From: Neoceratodus forsteri
Taxonomy: Eukaryota; Chordata; Ceratodontiformes; Ceratodontidae
Direction of reading: 5' to 3'
Length of the DNA: 64,000 nucleotides
Assembly (NCBI GenBank): GCA_016271365.2
Contig: CM057456.1
Coordinates: 1,400,611,001 to 1,400,675,000, forward strand
The position numbers were made by a program, and so were the translations under genes. Shown here piece after piece: positions 51,623 through 63,218 of this stretch; the stretch's first letter is position 1, and every line of letters starts with the position of its first letter. The notes below the pieces were generated by a model. It made no database searches. It was not told where the DNA came from and saw only the letters and a program-made list of their open reading frames with translations.

Positions 51623-52439
51623 GTTTCATCCCCCATCAGAAACTGCAGGGTTTACAGCCTGCCTGTCATCTAGGGAAAAGGACTCCACTTCCAAATGAGA
51701 CAGATAAGAATGCTGGGAAGTTTCCTATGAGATCTACAAGAGGGAAGCTGATTGAGAAATGCTAAAGTAAAGTTAGATTCCAGAGAAAGAGGAAAAGTCC
51801 CCCAAACAACTGTCAGATTCCTCTGAAGCTAGTGAAAGCTGTAGTCTTAATCTGGGCTATTAAGACCCCTGAAAAATAACCATAATAGCATTGGGAGATT
51901 AGTCCCAGGAGTTGATTTTAGCATTAATTTATTGGCCAGGGCACAATGCAAACTGCCTTGGGCCAGTGCGACTCCCCCTGACTTTACTAATGGGGCTAGT
52001 GACTCCCCACCACCACTCATCTCAGGTCCACTGCCCTCCCCACCCATGTCCCCTTGGTCAGACAACTCACCCACAAGGTGAGGAGTATTAGGGAAAAAAA
52101 GTCTTGAAGCAGTGCACTGCTGATCCTATCTCAACAGTCTCACCACCAGGCCTGAATGCCGGCAATCACTCCCTGACCTGATATCGCAAAACACTACTGG
52201 TAGAGACTGCCAGCATTCGGGCCCGGAGGTGAGACTGCTAAGCTAGGACCAGTGGTGTGCTGCTTCCAGACTTGTCACCGTATGGGTGGGTTTTTGACTA
52301 CGGGGACATCAGGTGGGGGAGGCGGTGGGGGCTGATATGGGTGGGGGAAGGGTTTTAATTGCGGTAGGTTTTTTGTTGTATTGCACCTGTGCAAGTTACC
52401 AAGGAGGTAAGTGAAGGGTTTGTGCTGGCAGTCAGAGTC
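51623..52439. other. Unassigned DNA
   Basis: No gene recognised. An imperfect inverted repeat is present around 52130-52240 (AGTCTCACCACCAGGCCTGA with CGGGCCCGGAGGTGAGACT). Confidence 0.35.
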
Positions 52440-52935
52440 GTAGGGTTGGGGTGCCACCAGGGAGAATGTTTGGGGATGGGAAGAGCAAAGGGGTGCCAAA
52501 GGGCACTAAGAAGACCTTAATGGGATGGAGAGAGGAAGGGGGTGCCACTGGCCACTAGGGAGAATTTATGGGGATGCGGGGTAGGGGCACTGCACATCAG
52601 GGAAGGTTTATAGGGATGGGTAGAGGGAGGGTGCCAGTAGACACCAAGAAGACCTCAACAGGATGGGGAGAGAGAGAGAGAAGGGGTGCCACTGGCCACC
52701 AGGGAGACTTTATGGGGATGGGGAGAGGGAGGGCTGCCACTGGACACCAGGGGGAACTTCTGGGTATGTGGGGGGAAGGAGGTACTGCACACCAGGGAAG
52801 GCTTATGGAGAACGGGAGACGAAGGTGGTGCCAATGGACACAAGGGAGGGATTATGGGGAGAGGGTGACATTGGACAGAAAGGAGACATTAAGGGGTTTA
52901 GGGAGAGGGAGGGGTGCCACTGGAAACCAGATCGT
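52440..52935. repeat. Minisatellite, ~55-bp unit, about 8-9 copies
   Basis: Units follow GGGGTGCCACTGGCCACCAG, GGAGA.TTTATGGGGATGGG, GAGAGGGAG. Frames are open through it on both strands only because of the repeat. Confidence 0.85.
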
Positions 52936-53559
52936 AACTGGAAAGGAACAGGGGGAGTCCTTTCTTCTCCCAATAATCTCCACTACAGCCTAGGGCCAGT
53001 GTGAACTGGTACCACTTTCTCAGCTGCCCAGGTGTGAAAAAAAAAAAAGTTAAGTATGAACCCTGAAGTCCCCTCTGCATTTGACGTCTTATGACCAGGC
53101 ACCAAGGTGAGGTTTTACAGCCCTGATTGACAATGATGGATTAATGAAAAATTCATGTTGCAACTCCGCCACTAACTTTATGGTAGGCGGTACGGAGTCT
53201 CTGGAATTGGTAAGAGCTCCCAATCAGTTATTCTAACCCCAGAAATACCTCACTTAAGTGTTTCCACTGTAAGCATAATCTTCCTGGGTGAGAGTCATGC
53301 CCTGGAGATAGAACCTTATGCTGCTCAGAGAATTTAGAATGAAGGTTGAAACCTCTGCACTGTGGTCATGCTCCAATCTAGCCTTCAACAGCAGATTTGT
53401 TTCTGCACTTGAAGAGAGCAGTTGCCCCAAAGTCAGCTCCGGTATTTCTGGTTTCCAGACATGTTATCATTTTAAAGTTTAAAAGTACTTAGTTATTTTC
53501 CCACAACTCTGCGTTAGTTACAGCGATTAAATGTATTTTTTGTGTTTTTTTGCACTTTC
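52936..53559. other. Unassigned; perhaps 5' part of DIRS-6
   Basis: No coding signal. It ends with a long pyrimidine stretch TTTTTTGCACTTTCTCCAG (about 53546-53566) that looks like a 3' splice site just before the DIRS-6 5' leader. Confidence 0.35.
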
Positions 53560-53599
53560 TCCAGATCCTGAATCAGTTCTGAGGAACCGGAGAAGACCA

Positions 53600-53870
53600 C
53601 ACTACAACACAGTTCCCGTCTGTAGGGAACCATGTTAATTACCATTTCTGAATACATTTTTTTATGTTAAAATCACATTTCTAAAGTTTTTTTTACCTAG
53701 AGGATTATTTTTCCCTGACATGGTTCCCATTCAGAGGGGAACTGGACCACTAAATCTTGTTCTACAGAGTTTTCTTTTTAAAACCACTTAATTCTTTTAG
53801 TAAGCGTTTCTTATTATTATTTTACATATGGTTCCCATTTGTAGGGAACTGGAACCTCTAATGTTCCTCT
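53600..53870 (+). repeat. Leader with three GGTTCCC/GGGAACC modules
   Basis: AGTTCCCGTCTGTAGGGAAC (about 53611), GGTTCCCATTCAGAGGGGAA (about 53724) and GGTTCCCATTTGTAGGGAAC (about 53829) are short hairpins spaced roughly 105-115 bp apart, upstream of gag. Confidence 0.65.
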
Positions 53871-54730
53871 CTGAAACAGATTTTTACATCAGGTTCTGTG
53901 ATCACTGAGATTCTTCCTTTTTTGGGAACTGAGCATTTTTCCTGGGGTCTTCAGTGATTGGCATGCCTGACAGACCAAAGAAATTGAAAACAGGACCAAC
54001 AGGCTTTCAAAAAATTCAAAAACTGTTTCCAGCTCCTGGCAAAAGCAGACTGCCATAAGGTCTGTTTAAGGTGTATGGGTCCAGATCACAATGTTACCAA
54101 TTATGAGGCCTGTATAAACTTTTGCCGTAAAACCCAAAAGAAAAGGGCCAAAAAAAATGGAGAAGAGTTTATGACTTCTCAGTCTATCTCCATGACACGA
54201 AAAAATAAAGGCTCGGTGGGAGTTCCTAATGATGGTGGAAAGCACATATCAGAGGGTCCTGTCTTCTCAAATACAGCAGCAGTCCCTGTCAAAGGGGACA
54301 GAGAAAAAAGATAGAGCTGCTCAGCTATTGGATAAGCATTGTAAAGAAATCAGGGCGTCCGAAAGGGGGACCGCAGAAGTCCAGCGATGGCAAAAATACA
54401 AATAAAAGAGTGTCAGTGCAGGCACTGGAAACAAAGCCTGCCAAGAAAAAACAAACAAAAAATGCCCTTATCAATCCTCCTGAAAAAGGGAAAGGAGCAG
54501 GCTTTGGACAAAAGACAGATGCCCTCAACAGAGGGCATAAGAGAATGTGGCAATTTTTCCACGCCTGCCAGCTTATGGAAAATACTATGAATATGCCTTC
54601 CCCTCCCCACCCCACTTGGCTCAGGCTCCAGCCTATCTGCCTATGAAGGAGAAGTTAGAAATGTACTATGAAAAGGAGAAGGAAAGTGAACATATTGAAC
54701 CAAATGGTTCACCTGAGCAGGAATTTGGCT

Positions 54731-56118
54731 CCCCTCATAGAAACATAGATTTTGACGGCAGATAAGGACCGCTTGGCCCACCCAGTCTGCCCATTTCCCT
54801 ACCTAATGGATAAGCTGCAGATCCTAGTTAACCAGCAGCCTACTTCTTCCTACCCCAACCCCCTAGAATTGCCTTATGACTATCCCATGTATGCTTGAAT
54901 TCCACCACTGTTTTTGACTCCACAACCTCCTCCGGAAGGCCGTTCCATGCATCCACAACCCTCTCTGTGAAAAAATACTTCCTTAAGTTACCTCTGAGCC
55001 ACCCCCCTTCTATCTTCAAATTGTGCCCCCTTGTTCTTGCACACCTCTTTTTTTGAAAGATGCTACCCTCTTGGACTTTGTTGATTCCCTTGAGGTACTT
55101 GAAAGTTTCTATCATGTCCCCACTCTCTCCTCCTTTCCTCGAGACTATACATATTTAGCTCCTTAAGTCTCTCGTCATATGTCTTCCGGTGCAGACCCTG
55201 CACCATTTTAGTTGCCCTCCTCTGGACAGCTTCCATCCCGTCTATGTCTTTTCGGAGATTGGGTCTCCAGAACTGCACGTAGTACTCCAGATGGGGTCTC
55301 ACCAACTGTCTGTACAGAGGGATAATAACTTCCTGTTTTCTACTGGTGATGCCTCTCCCTATGCATCCCAGTATCCCCCAGCCCTCCTTGCTGCCCTCTC
55401 ACATTGCTTGCCCACCTTTAGGTCATCTGATATGACTACCCCAGGTCCCTTTCCATTTTTGTTGTTGTTAGTATCTCACCCCCCATTGTGTACTCTTCCC
55501 CTGGGTTTCTGTTTCCCAGGTGCATTACCTTGCACTTCTTAGCATTGAATCTAAGCTGCCATACATTTGACCATTCCTCTAACCTTGCCAAGTCCCTTCT
55601 CATCCTTTCCACCCCACCTTGTGCATCAACTCTGTTGCAGATCTTTGTGTCATCTGCAAAGAGACATACTTTTCCTTCCAGTCCCTCTGCAATGTCGCTT
55701 ATAAAGACATTGAAGAGGACCGGTCCTAATACTGAACCCCGCGGTACCACTAGTAACCCCTTTCTTCAGAGCAGACTCCATTTACTATTACTCTCTGTGT
55801 CCTATTCTCCAGCCAATTCTTTACCGAGCCTGTCATCTTGGGACCCTACCCCAGGCTGGCTAACTTGTATATTAATCTTTGTGTGGGACTGTGTCAAATG
55901 CCTTGCTAAAGTCTAGGTAGGCCATGTCCACAGCCCCTCCCTGATCTACTACTTTGGTCACCCAGTCAAAGAAATCTATCAGATTTGTCTGGCATGACCT
56001 TCCCGCTGTGAATCCATGCTGCCTTGGGTCCTGTGCCCCTCTGGCCTCTAGATACTCGACAGTTCTTTCCTTCAGAAGTGATTCCATCATTATTCTTTCC
56101 TTCAGAAGTGATTCCAAC
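54731..56118 (-). mobile_element. CR1-2: 5'-truncated CR1 LINE
   Basis: The 3' end is at 54731-54745 (plus strand CATAGAAACATAGATTTTGA, then CGGCAGATAAGGACC...CCCAGTCTGCCC). The 5' side ends near 56118 after a local duplication of TTCTTTCCTTCAGAAGTGAT (56060 and 56093). It lies in DIRS-6 gag. Confidence 0.88.
54840..56118 (-). pseudogene. CR1-2 ORF2 (RT C-terminal half)
   Basis: Read on minus: ESLLKERTVEYLEARGAQDP, RQHGFTAGRSCQTNLIDFFD, MAYLDFSKAFDTVPH (motif A) then, after a frame change, VPRGSVLGPVLFNVFISDIA and LFADDTKICNRVD with an intact FADD (about 55655), LRFNAKKCKVMHLGN. A further change leads to VRPHLEYYVQFWRPNL (55250-55305) and RKYFFTERVVDAWNGLPEEV at the C-terminus (54880-55000). 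Three or more frameshifts. Confidence 0.88.
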
Positions 56119-56590
56119 ACCTATAGAGGATTATTCATCTTTCTCTATTCGGGGTGTAGGTAATCAGAGCTGAACCTGTCTAAGTTCCATTTACTCCTGT
56201 TTTCAGGATATCTGAAGGTCACAATCTCCTATACTCTCTGTGCAATAATTATAATACTTTAAAGTGAATATAAACAGGCTGTTTGGAAAAGCACAACAAA
56301 ACCCACGGGACGGTAGCTTAGAGGCTTACTTTTATGAAGATATGGTCCCTTTGCCCCGATATGTGTTTAAATCCATTTTCATAACTCCATAAAAGTTACT
56401 AACAATGTAAAGAAATCCACAGCACTATTGAAAGTTCACGCTGCAACGCGAACACAAAATGGTGTCGATGTCCTGAACGTGATGATGTCATCTGAGTAAC
56501 AGTGCTCCACAGCGGTAATATAGACTTAATAGGGACCTCATTAATGAAGTATTATAATAACCTTAGCAAAGCGCTCCACCTCAAAATCCT
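56119..56590. other. Unassigned insertion or gag remnant
   Basis: It lies between CR1-2 and the resumed DIRS-6 gag. It has no coding similarity to gag and no clear TIRs, so it is either another unrecognised insert or badly decayed gag. Confidence 0.35.
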
Positions 56591-57084
56591 TTACTGTGCA
56601 TGTAGGTGAGAAGGTTCCTATTGCTCATATTGCATTATGGTCGTATTGTAATGATGCTGACTGCCTCAAGGGTCCTAGCTCATGCAGTGTCACTGAGGAA
56701 ATTCTTCTGGCTAAGGGCAACCATTCTTTCCCAGGCATTCAGCCCAAGGCCATGGATTTCCAATGTGAAAAAGATTATTTTTCTGCTGACAAAGCAGAGG
56801 CATACATGGAAAACATGGATGAGTACAAAATCACTTACAGAAACATTAAAAAAGAAAAGGCCTCCACTTCAAACAGACCTTATGGTAGGGGAAGGGAGAG
56901 CAGGGGCATGGGCTGCTTCCCAAATGCCTATGCTCCTTATGCCCCCTATGAATATCAACCCCAAAGAGGTTACTACACGGGCAGAGCGGAGTCAGAATGG
57001 GCTCTAAGTGTGTTGCAACAGCACCAGTCCCTGCCTCAGCCAAAACAAATCCCTGACAATTCTGCCCAGGTTGCCCACACAATG

Positions 57085-57178
57085 CTAGTGGGGGGCTGGC
57101 CCACTTCTTCCAGGAATGGGTAACAAGTACCACAGACAAGCAGCTGTTGGGGGTAGTGGGCCAGGGTTCTACTGTTTA
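57085..57178 (+). pseudogene. DIRS-6 reverse transcriptase N-terminus
   Basis: In the frame reading GGLAHFFQEWVTSTTDKQLL then GVVGQGSTV, this corresponds to the RT start of DIRS-3 and DIRS-5 (FVQNW..VTSDKWALEVVSQG). It is cut by DIRS-7 within 30 bases. Confidence 0.65.
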
Positions 57179-57203
57179 AAACATTTTCAAAACAGCAGAA
57201 AAT

Positions 57204-57345
57204 GAAAAGTGCGTACCTACTGTAATTCTTGATCTTTCTGTGTATCTTCACCATTCATCACTGGTAGGGTTCTGGCCAGAGGAGCAGAACCCGCAGGGCT
57301 ATTTTTTTTATGAGGGGAGGGGAGCCGGTGTAACGGGTGGCACTG
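57204..57345 (-). repeat. DIRS-7 3' terminal repeat
   Basis: Same order as 11036-11160: GTACCTAC, TTGATCTTTCTGTGTATCTT, CATTCATCAC, GGCCAGAGG and a poly(T) followed by GGGGAGGGGAG. Confidence 0.75.
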
Positions 57346-58283
57346 CCCTCAGGCTGAACGTGACTGCGTAGCTGCTCACAGATTGGCTAGTAACAGACAC
57401 AGACTCCTCCTCCATCCCAGTTCCGCATGGTGTAGAGTGAAGTCAGGAAAAGAGAAAAGAAAGAGTGGGGCAAGGGAGCCCGAGAGATAGGGAAAGGATA
57501 TGAACAGAAGAAGAGACGATGCGGGCCAAGAGGACAGAAGGGTGAACCTAAGGGTGTGGGACAGGGGGCCCCAAATCTCTGAGCAGGCAAGGGAGGGACA
57601 TAGTAAGGGAGGAAGAGTAAGAGGATAAGAAAGAAGGAAAGATAAGGAACAGAGGAAAAAGGAGACACTGCGCCACCCCTGCAGAGGTCCAGAGGACTCT
57701 CTGGGGCTCTGGGAAGAAGGGCACCGCTATCTTAAGCCACATCTGAGCTTTTTCATATCTCCGTTGAAGTGGAGCAGGAGACAATACTCCCAGAACTTAG
57801 AAAAACTAAGAAGAAAGGGCTAACTGGGCAACAGCTCAGTAGACAGAAGCAAGTCAGGGCACCAGACTTGAAGGTGCCCTCTCCGCCAGACCAAAGAGGT
57901 GGAAAGGGTGGCAAGCATCTCCCACTCCTGTCTCTAAAAACATCCTGAGGTGGGGACAGGACCCTGGCCGCTGCAGGGTCCCCCTTAAAAGGATTCCTCC
58001 CACAGAGGGTCTAGAGATGACGCACCCCTTGAAACAGAAGGGGGAAAAGGATGCCAGGAGGAGAACCTCCCTTAAGACATAATCTTACAATCCAGAGGGG
58101 GACACTGCATAGGAAAAAGTCAGCTAGAACCAGCGGAGGAGAAATGCTCCTGAAAGGAAGGGTTCTAGGGGTCACCAGGGCCCTCCCAATTGGTATAGCC
58201 CAGAGGAGGATCCCAAGGATTGAGAGACCAGAGCTGGCGAATCGAACCCTGAGAGAGGCCAAGATCAAGCTGGAGGAAGGGGT
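57346..58283 (-). other. DIRS-7 3' non-coding region
   Basis: Purine-rich plus strand with no coding signal. AGAGTGGGGCAAGGGAGCC, GGACAGAAGGGTGAACCTAA and GGGGCCCCAAATCTCTGAGC align with the DIRS-1 3' region. Confidence 0.55.
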
Positions 58284-58371
58284 CATAGAAACACAGAATC
58301 TGACGGCAGATAAGGACGGCTTGGCCCACCTTGTCTGCCCAATTCCCTACCTGATGGATAAGCTGCAGATT

Positions 58372-61150
58372 TTAGTTAATCAACAGCTTACTCCTCCTAC
58401 CCCCCACTAGAATTGCCTTATGTCTGTCCCATGCATTCTTGAATTCTCCCACTGTTCCTGACTCCACAACCTCCTCAGGAAGGCTGTTCCATACATCCAC
58501 AACCCTCTCTGTGAAAAAATACTTTTTAACATTACCTCTGAGCAGTCCCCCCTCTATCTTCAAATTGTGCTCCTTATTCTTGCACATCTCTTTTTCTGAA
58601 AGATGCTACCCTCTTTTACTTTGTTAATTCCCTTGAGATACTTGAAAGTTTCTATCATGTCCCCCCCCTTCCTCAAGGGTATACATATTAAGCTGCTTTA
58701 ATCTCTCCTCGCATGTCTTCTGGTGCAGACCCTGCACCATTTTGGTTGCCCTCCTCTGAACAGCCACCACTCTGTCTATGTGGAGATGGGGTCTCCAGAA
58801 TTGCACGCAGTACTCCAGATGGGGTCTCACCAACTGTCTGTACAGAGGGATAACAGCTTCCCGTTTTCTACTGTCAATGCCTCTCCCTATGCATCTCAGT
58901 ATCGCCCTAGCCCTGCTCACTGCCTTTTCACATTGCTTGCCCACCTTTAGGTCATCTGATATAATTACTCCTAGGTCACTTTCAATTTTTGTTGTTATTA
59001 TCTCACCCTCCATTGTGTACTCTTCCCCTGGGTTTTTGTTTCCCAGATGCATTACCTTGCACTTCTTTGCATTGAATCTGAGCTGCCATATATTTGACTG
59101 TTCCTCCAACCTTGCCAAGTCCCTTTTCATCCTTTCCACCCCACCCTGTGTATCAACCCTGTTGCAGATTTTTGTGTCGTCTGCAAAGAGACATACTTTT
59201 CCTTCCAGGTGCTCTCCAATGTCACTTATAAAGACATTAAAGGGACCGGTCTCACTACCGAACCCTGTGGTACTCCGTTAGTTACCCTCCTTTCTTAAAT
59301 GTGGAGTCCATTTAATATTACCCTTTGCGTCCTGTTGTCCAGCTAGTTTTTTATCCAGGCTACCACCTTGGGACTCACTCCAAGGCTGGCTAAGTTGTAT
59401 ATTAATCTATCATGTGAGACTGTGTCAAATGCCTTGCTAAAATCTAGGTAGGCCATATCCACAGCCCCTCCCTGGTCTACTACTTTGGTCACCCAGTCAA
59501 AGAAATCTATTAGGTTCATCTGACATGACCTTCCTGCTGTGAAACCAAGCTGCCTTGGGTCCTGTGCCCCACTGGCCTCTAAGTACTCAACAATTCTTTC
59601 CTTCAGAAGTGATTCCATCATTTTCCCTACAACTGAGGTCCAACTAACTGGTCTGTAGTTTCCTGCCTCTGCCCTGCTCCCACTTTTGTGAAGTGGAATC
59701 ACATCTGCCCTCTGCCAGTCCTCAGGTACCACCCCATCTTCCCATGATTTGTTAAAGAGAGTAGTCAGTGGCATTACTAGTTCTACCCTTAGTTGTTTTA
59801 GAATTCCGGGGTGAATCCCATCAGGTCTCATTGCTTTGTCCACCCTCAGTTTCAAGAGTTCTTTCAAAACCCTTTCTTCTGTGAATGGACTGGTATCGAC
59901 CCCCCTACTCAGGGTGTTTCTCTTGTTTGGTTTAGGTATCTCCCCCTCCTCTACCGTTGTGAATACTGAGCAGAAATATTCATTCAGTATCCCTGCTTTT
60001 TCACTGTCACCCTCTGCCCACATTCCCTCCCCTTTATTAAGTCTCTCTATCCCTCCCTTGGTCTTTCTTTGCTCCCTAATGTACCTATAAAAGGTTTTAT
60101 CCCCCTTCTTAACAGAGTTAGCTATCTTTTCCTCAGTTTGTGCCTCTGCTATTCTGACTACCTTCCCTGCCTCCATCTGCTTTAACTGATAAAGTTCTCT
60201 GTCCTGCTCCTTCTATGTTTCCTTATATTTCCTGAATGCTATCCTTTTCTCCTTAACCTTCCCTTCCATGTCTTTTGAGAACCATAGTGTTTTTTTTTCC
60301 TTCATTTTGTTTTGTTGATTTGCTTTACACAAAGGCTTGTTGCCTCTGTGATGGCTGTTTTAATTATTCCCCATTGTTCCTCCACCCCTCCTTCTTGCCC
60401 ATTTGCTAGTGCTTTTCTGAGGCACGCTCTCATTTTCCCAAAGTCAGCCCTCCTAAAGTCCAATAATCTTGTTTTTGTATGGCTGCTTGACTCTATGGCT
60501 GTGTTTATTGTGAACCACACTGTTTGGTGGTTACTTGTTCCCAGATGGGTACCCACTTCTAAATCTGAGATCCTTTCTCCGTCCCCATTTGAGAGTGCCA
60601 GGTCTAAGACTGCTCCCTCCTGAGTGGGTTCCAACACTAGCTGTCTGAGGCATGCCCCCTGTAGGGCATCAAGAATGACCCTGCTCTTGGATGTGCCTGA
60701 AGCAAAGGTACTCCAGTTAACATCGGGCATATTCAGGTCCCCCATCAACAATATCTCCCCTTTTTCTGCCATTTTAAGGATGCCTTCTATCATTTCCTTG
60801 TCCATTTCCTCCCCAAGATGGGGGACTGTGCACAACCCCATGTGGATTGTAGTGCCATTTCTTGTCTCCAGGGTGACCCATAGTGACTCATCAACTTCCT
60901 GTTTACTCTTTCTCTGTTGCTTTAATCACTTCCCTTATGTAGAGAGCTATTCCTCCTCCTACTCTTTTACCCACCCTGTCCCTCCTGTAGATTGTGTATC
61001 CTGGTATGTTGACATCCCAGTCATGGTTCTCTGTGTATCATGTTTCAGTGACTGCCACAATATCCAGGCATCCCTCTTCCATCAAGGCCACTAGTTCAGG
61101 GAGCTTGTTACACAGACTGTGGGCACTGGCACTCATCACCCTCCATTTTT
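58372..61150 (-). pseudogene. CR1-3 ORF2 (endonuclease + reverse transcriptase)
   Basis: The endonuclease starts RVMSASAHSLCNKLPELVAL, CLDIVAVTET, then a stop. INIPGYTIYRRDR-like sequence follows, then GDLNMPDVNWSTF (60700-60740) and GTSNHQTVWF, where the usual SDH reads SNH. RT: KTFYRYIREQRKTKGGI, WQRADVIPLHKSGS..AGNYRPV, LGFTAGRSCQMNLIDFFDWV and MAYLDFSKAFDTVSH in one open block (60176-59343), FADDTK intact near 59190, LVRPHLEYCVQFWRPHL and RRATKMVQGLHQKT in 59139-58624, and KKYFFTERVVDVWNSLPEEV (58520-58440) at the C-terminus. At least three frame changes and several stops. Confidence 0.9.
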
Positions 61151-61329
61151 TGACGGCCTTACCCCTTTTAGCCCCACCCCTGTCCTTGCTGCCTTTTTCT
61201 GCATTTACCCCGGTCCTGCTCCCTACTGACTTCTCTACTCTGGTGTTTACCTCTCTAACTACTGTGTTTTGTGGGCGGAGGCTGGGATTTCCCTGCTCCT
61301 TTTCAGTGCCTCCCCCATTGGCTAGTTTA

Positions 61330-62145
61330 AATGCTTGCCAATGAAGCATGTGACTACATCTCTCCATGTGGCTCCCCAGTTCCCAATGAAGCCAAAACCC
61401 TGAGCTCCACACCAGTTTTTCAACCATTCATTGAATCCCATGGTACGGAATACCCTAACATTGTCCTTGCCATAGACAGGCAGCACCTCCAAGAAGGTTA
61501 CCGTACATGCTACTTGTCTAAGGCCCCTCCCCAATTCTACAAACTCTTCTTGCACTGCTCTGATCCCATTCGCAGCCAGGTCATTTGTCCCTAGGTGGAC
61601 AATGACATCCAGCTCCCTCCCTCGTGCAGCTGCTCCCATGATCCTGAGGATTCGCTTCCTGTCCCTCTGAGCCTTGGCGCCAGGCAAGCACCTTACCTCC
61701 CTATCCTCTTCCTTCCCACTTCTACCCCCCTAATGACCGAGTCCCCCACCAGGAGTTGTTTCCTTCCCCTGTGGGGTCTCGTGCCATCATCCTGTGGGTC
61801 TCCTTTGTGGAGGTTCCCAGCATCCTCCTTGGTCTCCACTGCAGGTACCTCCATAGAGGAACCACTCTTCACCAGAAAAGCATATGAATTGTGGAGAGGT
61901 ACAACTGGAGGGATGCACCTCTGTTCCACCACCCTCTTCCTCCCTGAGCCCACCTTGGTTCAACCGCTCCTCTTTCTTGGTAACCTCTGAGGTAGCGGTG
62001 GTGGCCCTGGTGGTCCCTGGGTGGGGGAGGAGGTTTCACGAATCCTAGCCAGGTCAGCTTGGAGACGGGCAACCTCCTCCCTCAGACCAGTGAGGTGCCT
62101 GAAAATAGGGCAGCATCGCAGCCTCCAGAATGTCTCCTGGAACAC
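61330..62145 (-). pseudogene. CR1-3 ORF1 (SGNH esterase-type)
   Basis: The N-terminal part has a short coiled-coil-like LTGLREEVARLQADLARIRE (62085-62030). Then LLVGDSVIRGVEVGRKRIGR (61760-61693) carries the GDS block of the SGNH/GDSL hydrolase fold. A second block, 61687-61322, has RELDVIVHLGTNDLAANGIR (the GxND block) and LPVYGKD. Known CR1/L2 ORF1 proteins carry such an esterase domain, probably for RNA or lipid interaction. A frameshift separates the two blocks near 61690. Confidence 0.8.
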
Positions 62146-62550
62146 TGTTGCCCCTCAGCCACTGCACTGCACCACTCCCATCTTGACTTATTTTGTGTCC
62201 CCTCTCCTATTGCTTTGTATGCTTACTGTCTCCTCCCTCTATGTATTTTTACACCTATTTTCCTACTGCCTATGTGCCCTTACAACTCTCGCCCTTCCTG
62301 TTCTGGGACAAGAACTTCCTATAGTCTTCAGTAGTCTCCTCCTTCCTTGCTTGGATTCAGACCTTCAGCAGCCACGGGGGGAGAAATAGTTATTTTTTTT
62401 AGGTTCCTTCAAGGTTGATGAAACTAATGTGTCTCAGTGATCCTTTCCCTTCCTACTTCCAAACAGGACGTTCCTGCTGTCAGTCAAATCCAGTGGCTAT
62501 AAAAGTAGAACTGTCTTACGGTGGGAGGGTGGAGGAGTGGGAAGGAGGGC

Positions 62551-62947
62551 AATTAGTAAGAAAGCTGTAGCTCTAGTCAGCTGTTACTTGCTCTGAAAGC
62601 AAGATTATCCTCTGTCAAAAACTAACAGCAGGAAGCTGCAATTGGAGACACCTGCTTTTGTACTCCTAAGCCACACCCCTCAATTAGCTTCTCCCCTCTG
62701 CTCCTGACTCACCAAATCAAGTTGATACAGCCCCCTTCCTCAAACAGAGAAACACACAGTGACTTTCTTCTTCTTCCCTTTTTTTTTTTTTTTTACTTAA
62801 ATGAGCCCCCCTGCTTCAAATAAAGTATGTGTTTGCTTAATCCAAACAGGCACTGACTCCTGCTGAGATAGAAGTGATACATCAGTAAGAAAGCTGTAGT
62901 TCTAGTCAGCTGTTACTTGCTCTGAAAGCAAGATTCTCCTCTGTCTG
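62551..62947 (-). repeat. CR1-3 5' UTR direct repeats
   Basis: About 64 bp starting AGTAAGAAAGCTGTAG (62551-62618) is repeated at 62881-62947 with three or so differences, about 330 bp apart. A monomer-like duplicated 5' end is one reading; a separate tandem duplication is another. Confidence 0.65.
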
Positions 62948-63218
62948 AGGGTCCTCATCAGGAATGCAAGAAAGGGCCCAGGTGAGCCCTCATATGAAGG
63001 GGACAAGCGCCTCTGCTTGCCCTCCCCCAACAGTGAACCTCTGTCACTTTCACCAGAAGGAGCAGAGAGTTCAGAGGTATCAGTAGGATTAGGCCCACAA
63101 TTGACCTCAATTGGGGAAAAGCAAACAGGGCGGAGGCACTGCCCAGAGTCTGAGACCCAAGAGAGGAAGGAGGGTGGGAAGCAGAGATGAATGGTGAAGA
63201 TACACAGAAAGATCAAGA
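62948..63218 (-). other. DIRS-7 remainder and half ICR
   Basis: From TGAGGGTCCTCATCAGG to the half ICR at 63186-63218. CCCAGAGTCTGAGACCC then GGAGGGTGG before the ICR matches CCCAGAGACTGAGGCCCC...GGAGGGTGG of DIRS-1 at 11952-11987. Confidence 0.6.

Larger units (their letters stand above)
53963..57123 (+). pseudogene. DIRS-6 gag, split by CR1-2
   Basis: ATG 53963 starts MPDRPKKLKTGPTGFQ, like DIRS-3. After a frameshift, AKADCHKVCLRCMGPDHNVT then NYEACINFCRKTQKKR gives the zinc motif with one Cys replaced by Tyr (expected CX2C-X4-H-X4-CX2C). A Lys-rich stretch follows (54120-54170), and 54547-54765 includes AYLPMKEKLEMYYEKEKESE. CR1-2 and an unassigned stretch (56119-56590) intervene. The C-terminal part 56596-57123 has KAMDFQCEKDYFSADKAEAY, MENMDEYKITYRN and a GRGRESRG tail. 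Frames change several times. Confidence 0.75.
53560..57203 (+). mobile_element. DIRS-6: DIRS fragment (gag and start of RT)
   Basis: Plus-strand gag related to DIRS-3, interrupted by CR1-2 (54731-56118) and cut off shortly after the RT start by DIRS-7 at 57204. No terminal repeat or ICR was seen. The leader 53600-53870 holds three GGTTCCC...GGGAAC modules. Confidence 0.7.
58284..62947 (-). mobile_element. CR1-3: near full-length CR1 LINE
   Basis: About 4.66 kb. The 3' end is at 58284 (TCATAGAAACACAGAATCTG, ACGGCAGATAAGGACGGC). ORF2 runs from about 61150 to 58372, ORF1 from about 62145 to 61330, and the 5' UTR carries a repeated start (62551 and 62884). DIRS-7 continues on both sides. ORF1, endonuclease and RT are all present, which is rare among CR1 copies because most are 5'-truncated. 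Confidence 0.88.
57204..63218 (-). mobile_element. DIRS-7: 3'-end fragment of the DIRS-1 family, split by CR1-3
   Basis: The left end (GCGTACCTACTGTAATTCTT, GATCTTTCTGTGTATCTTCA, CATTCATCACTGG) is that of DIRS-1. The 3' non-coding region follows, with blocks shared with 11230-11420. CR1-3 interrupts at 58284-62947, and the rest runs to 63186-63218 (GATGAATGGTGAAGATACAC...GATCAAGA), which is the first half of the ICR, where it breaks off. No coding region is retained. Confidence 0.75.

Noticed and set aside
52568..53004. Gly/His-rich ORFs of 113-141 aa
   Set aside because: Translation of the ~55-bp minisatellite; open on both strands.
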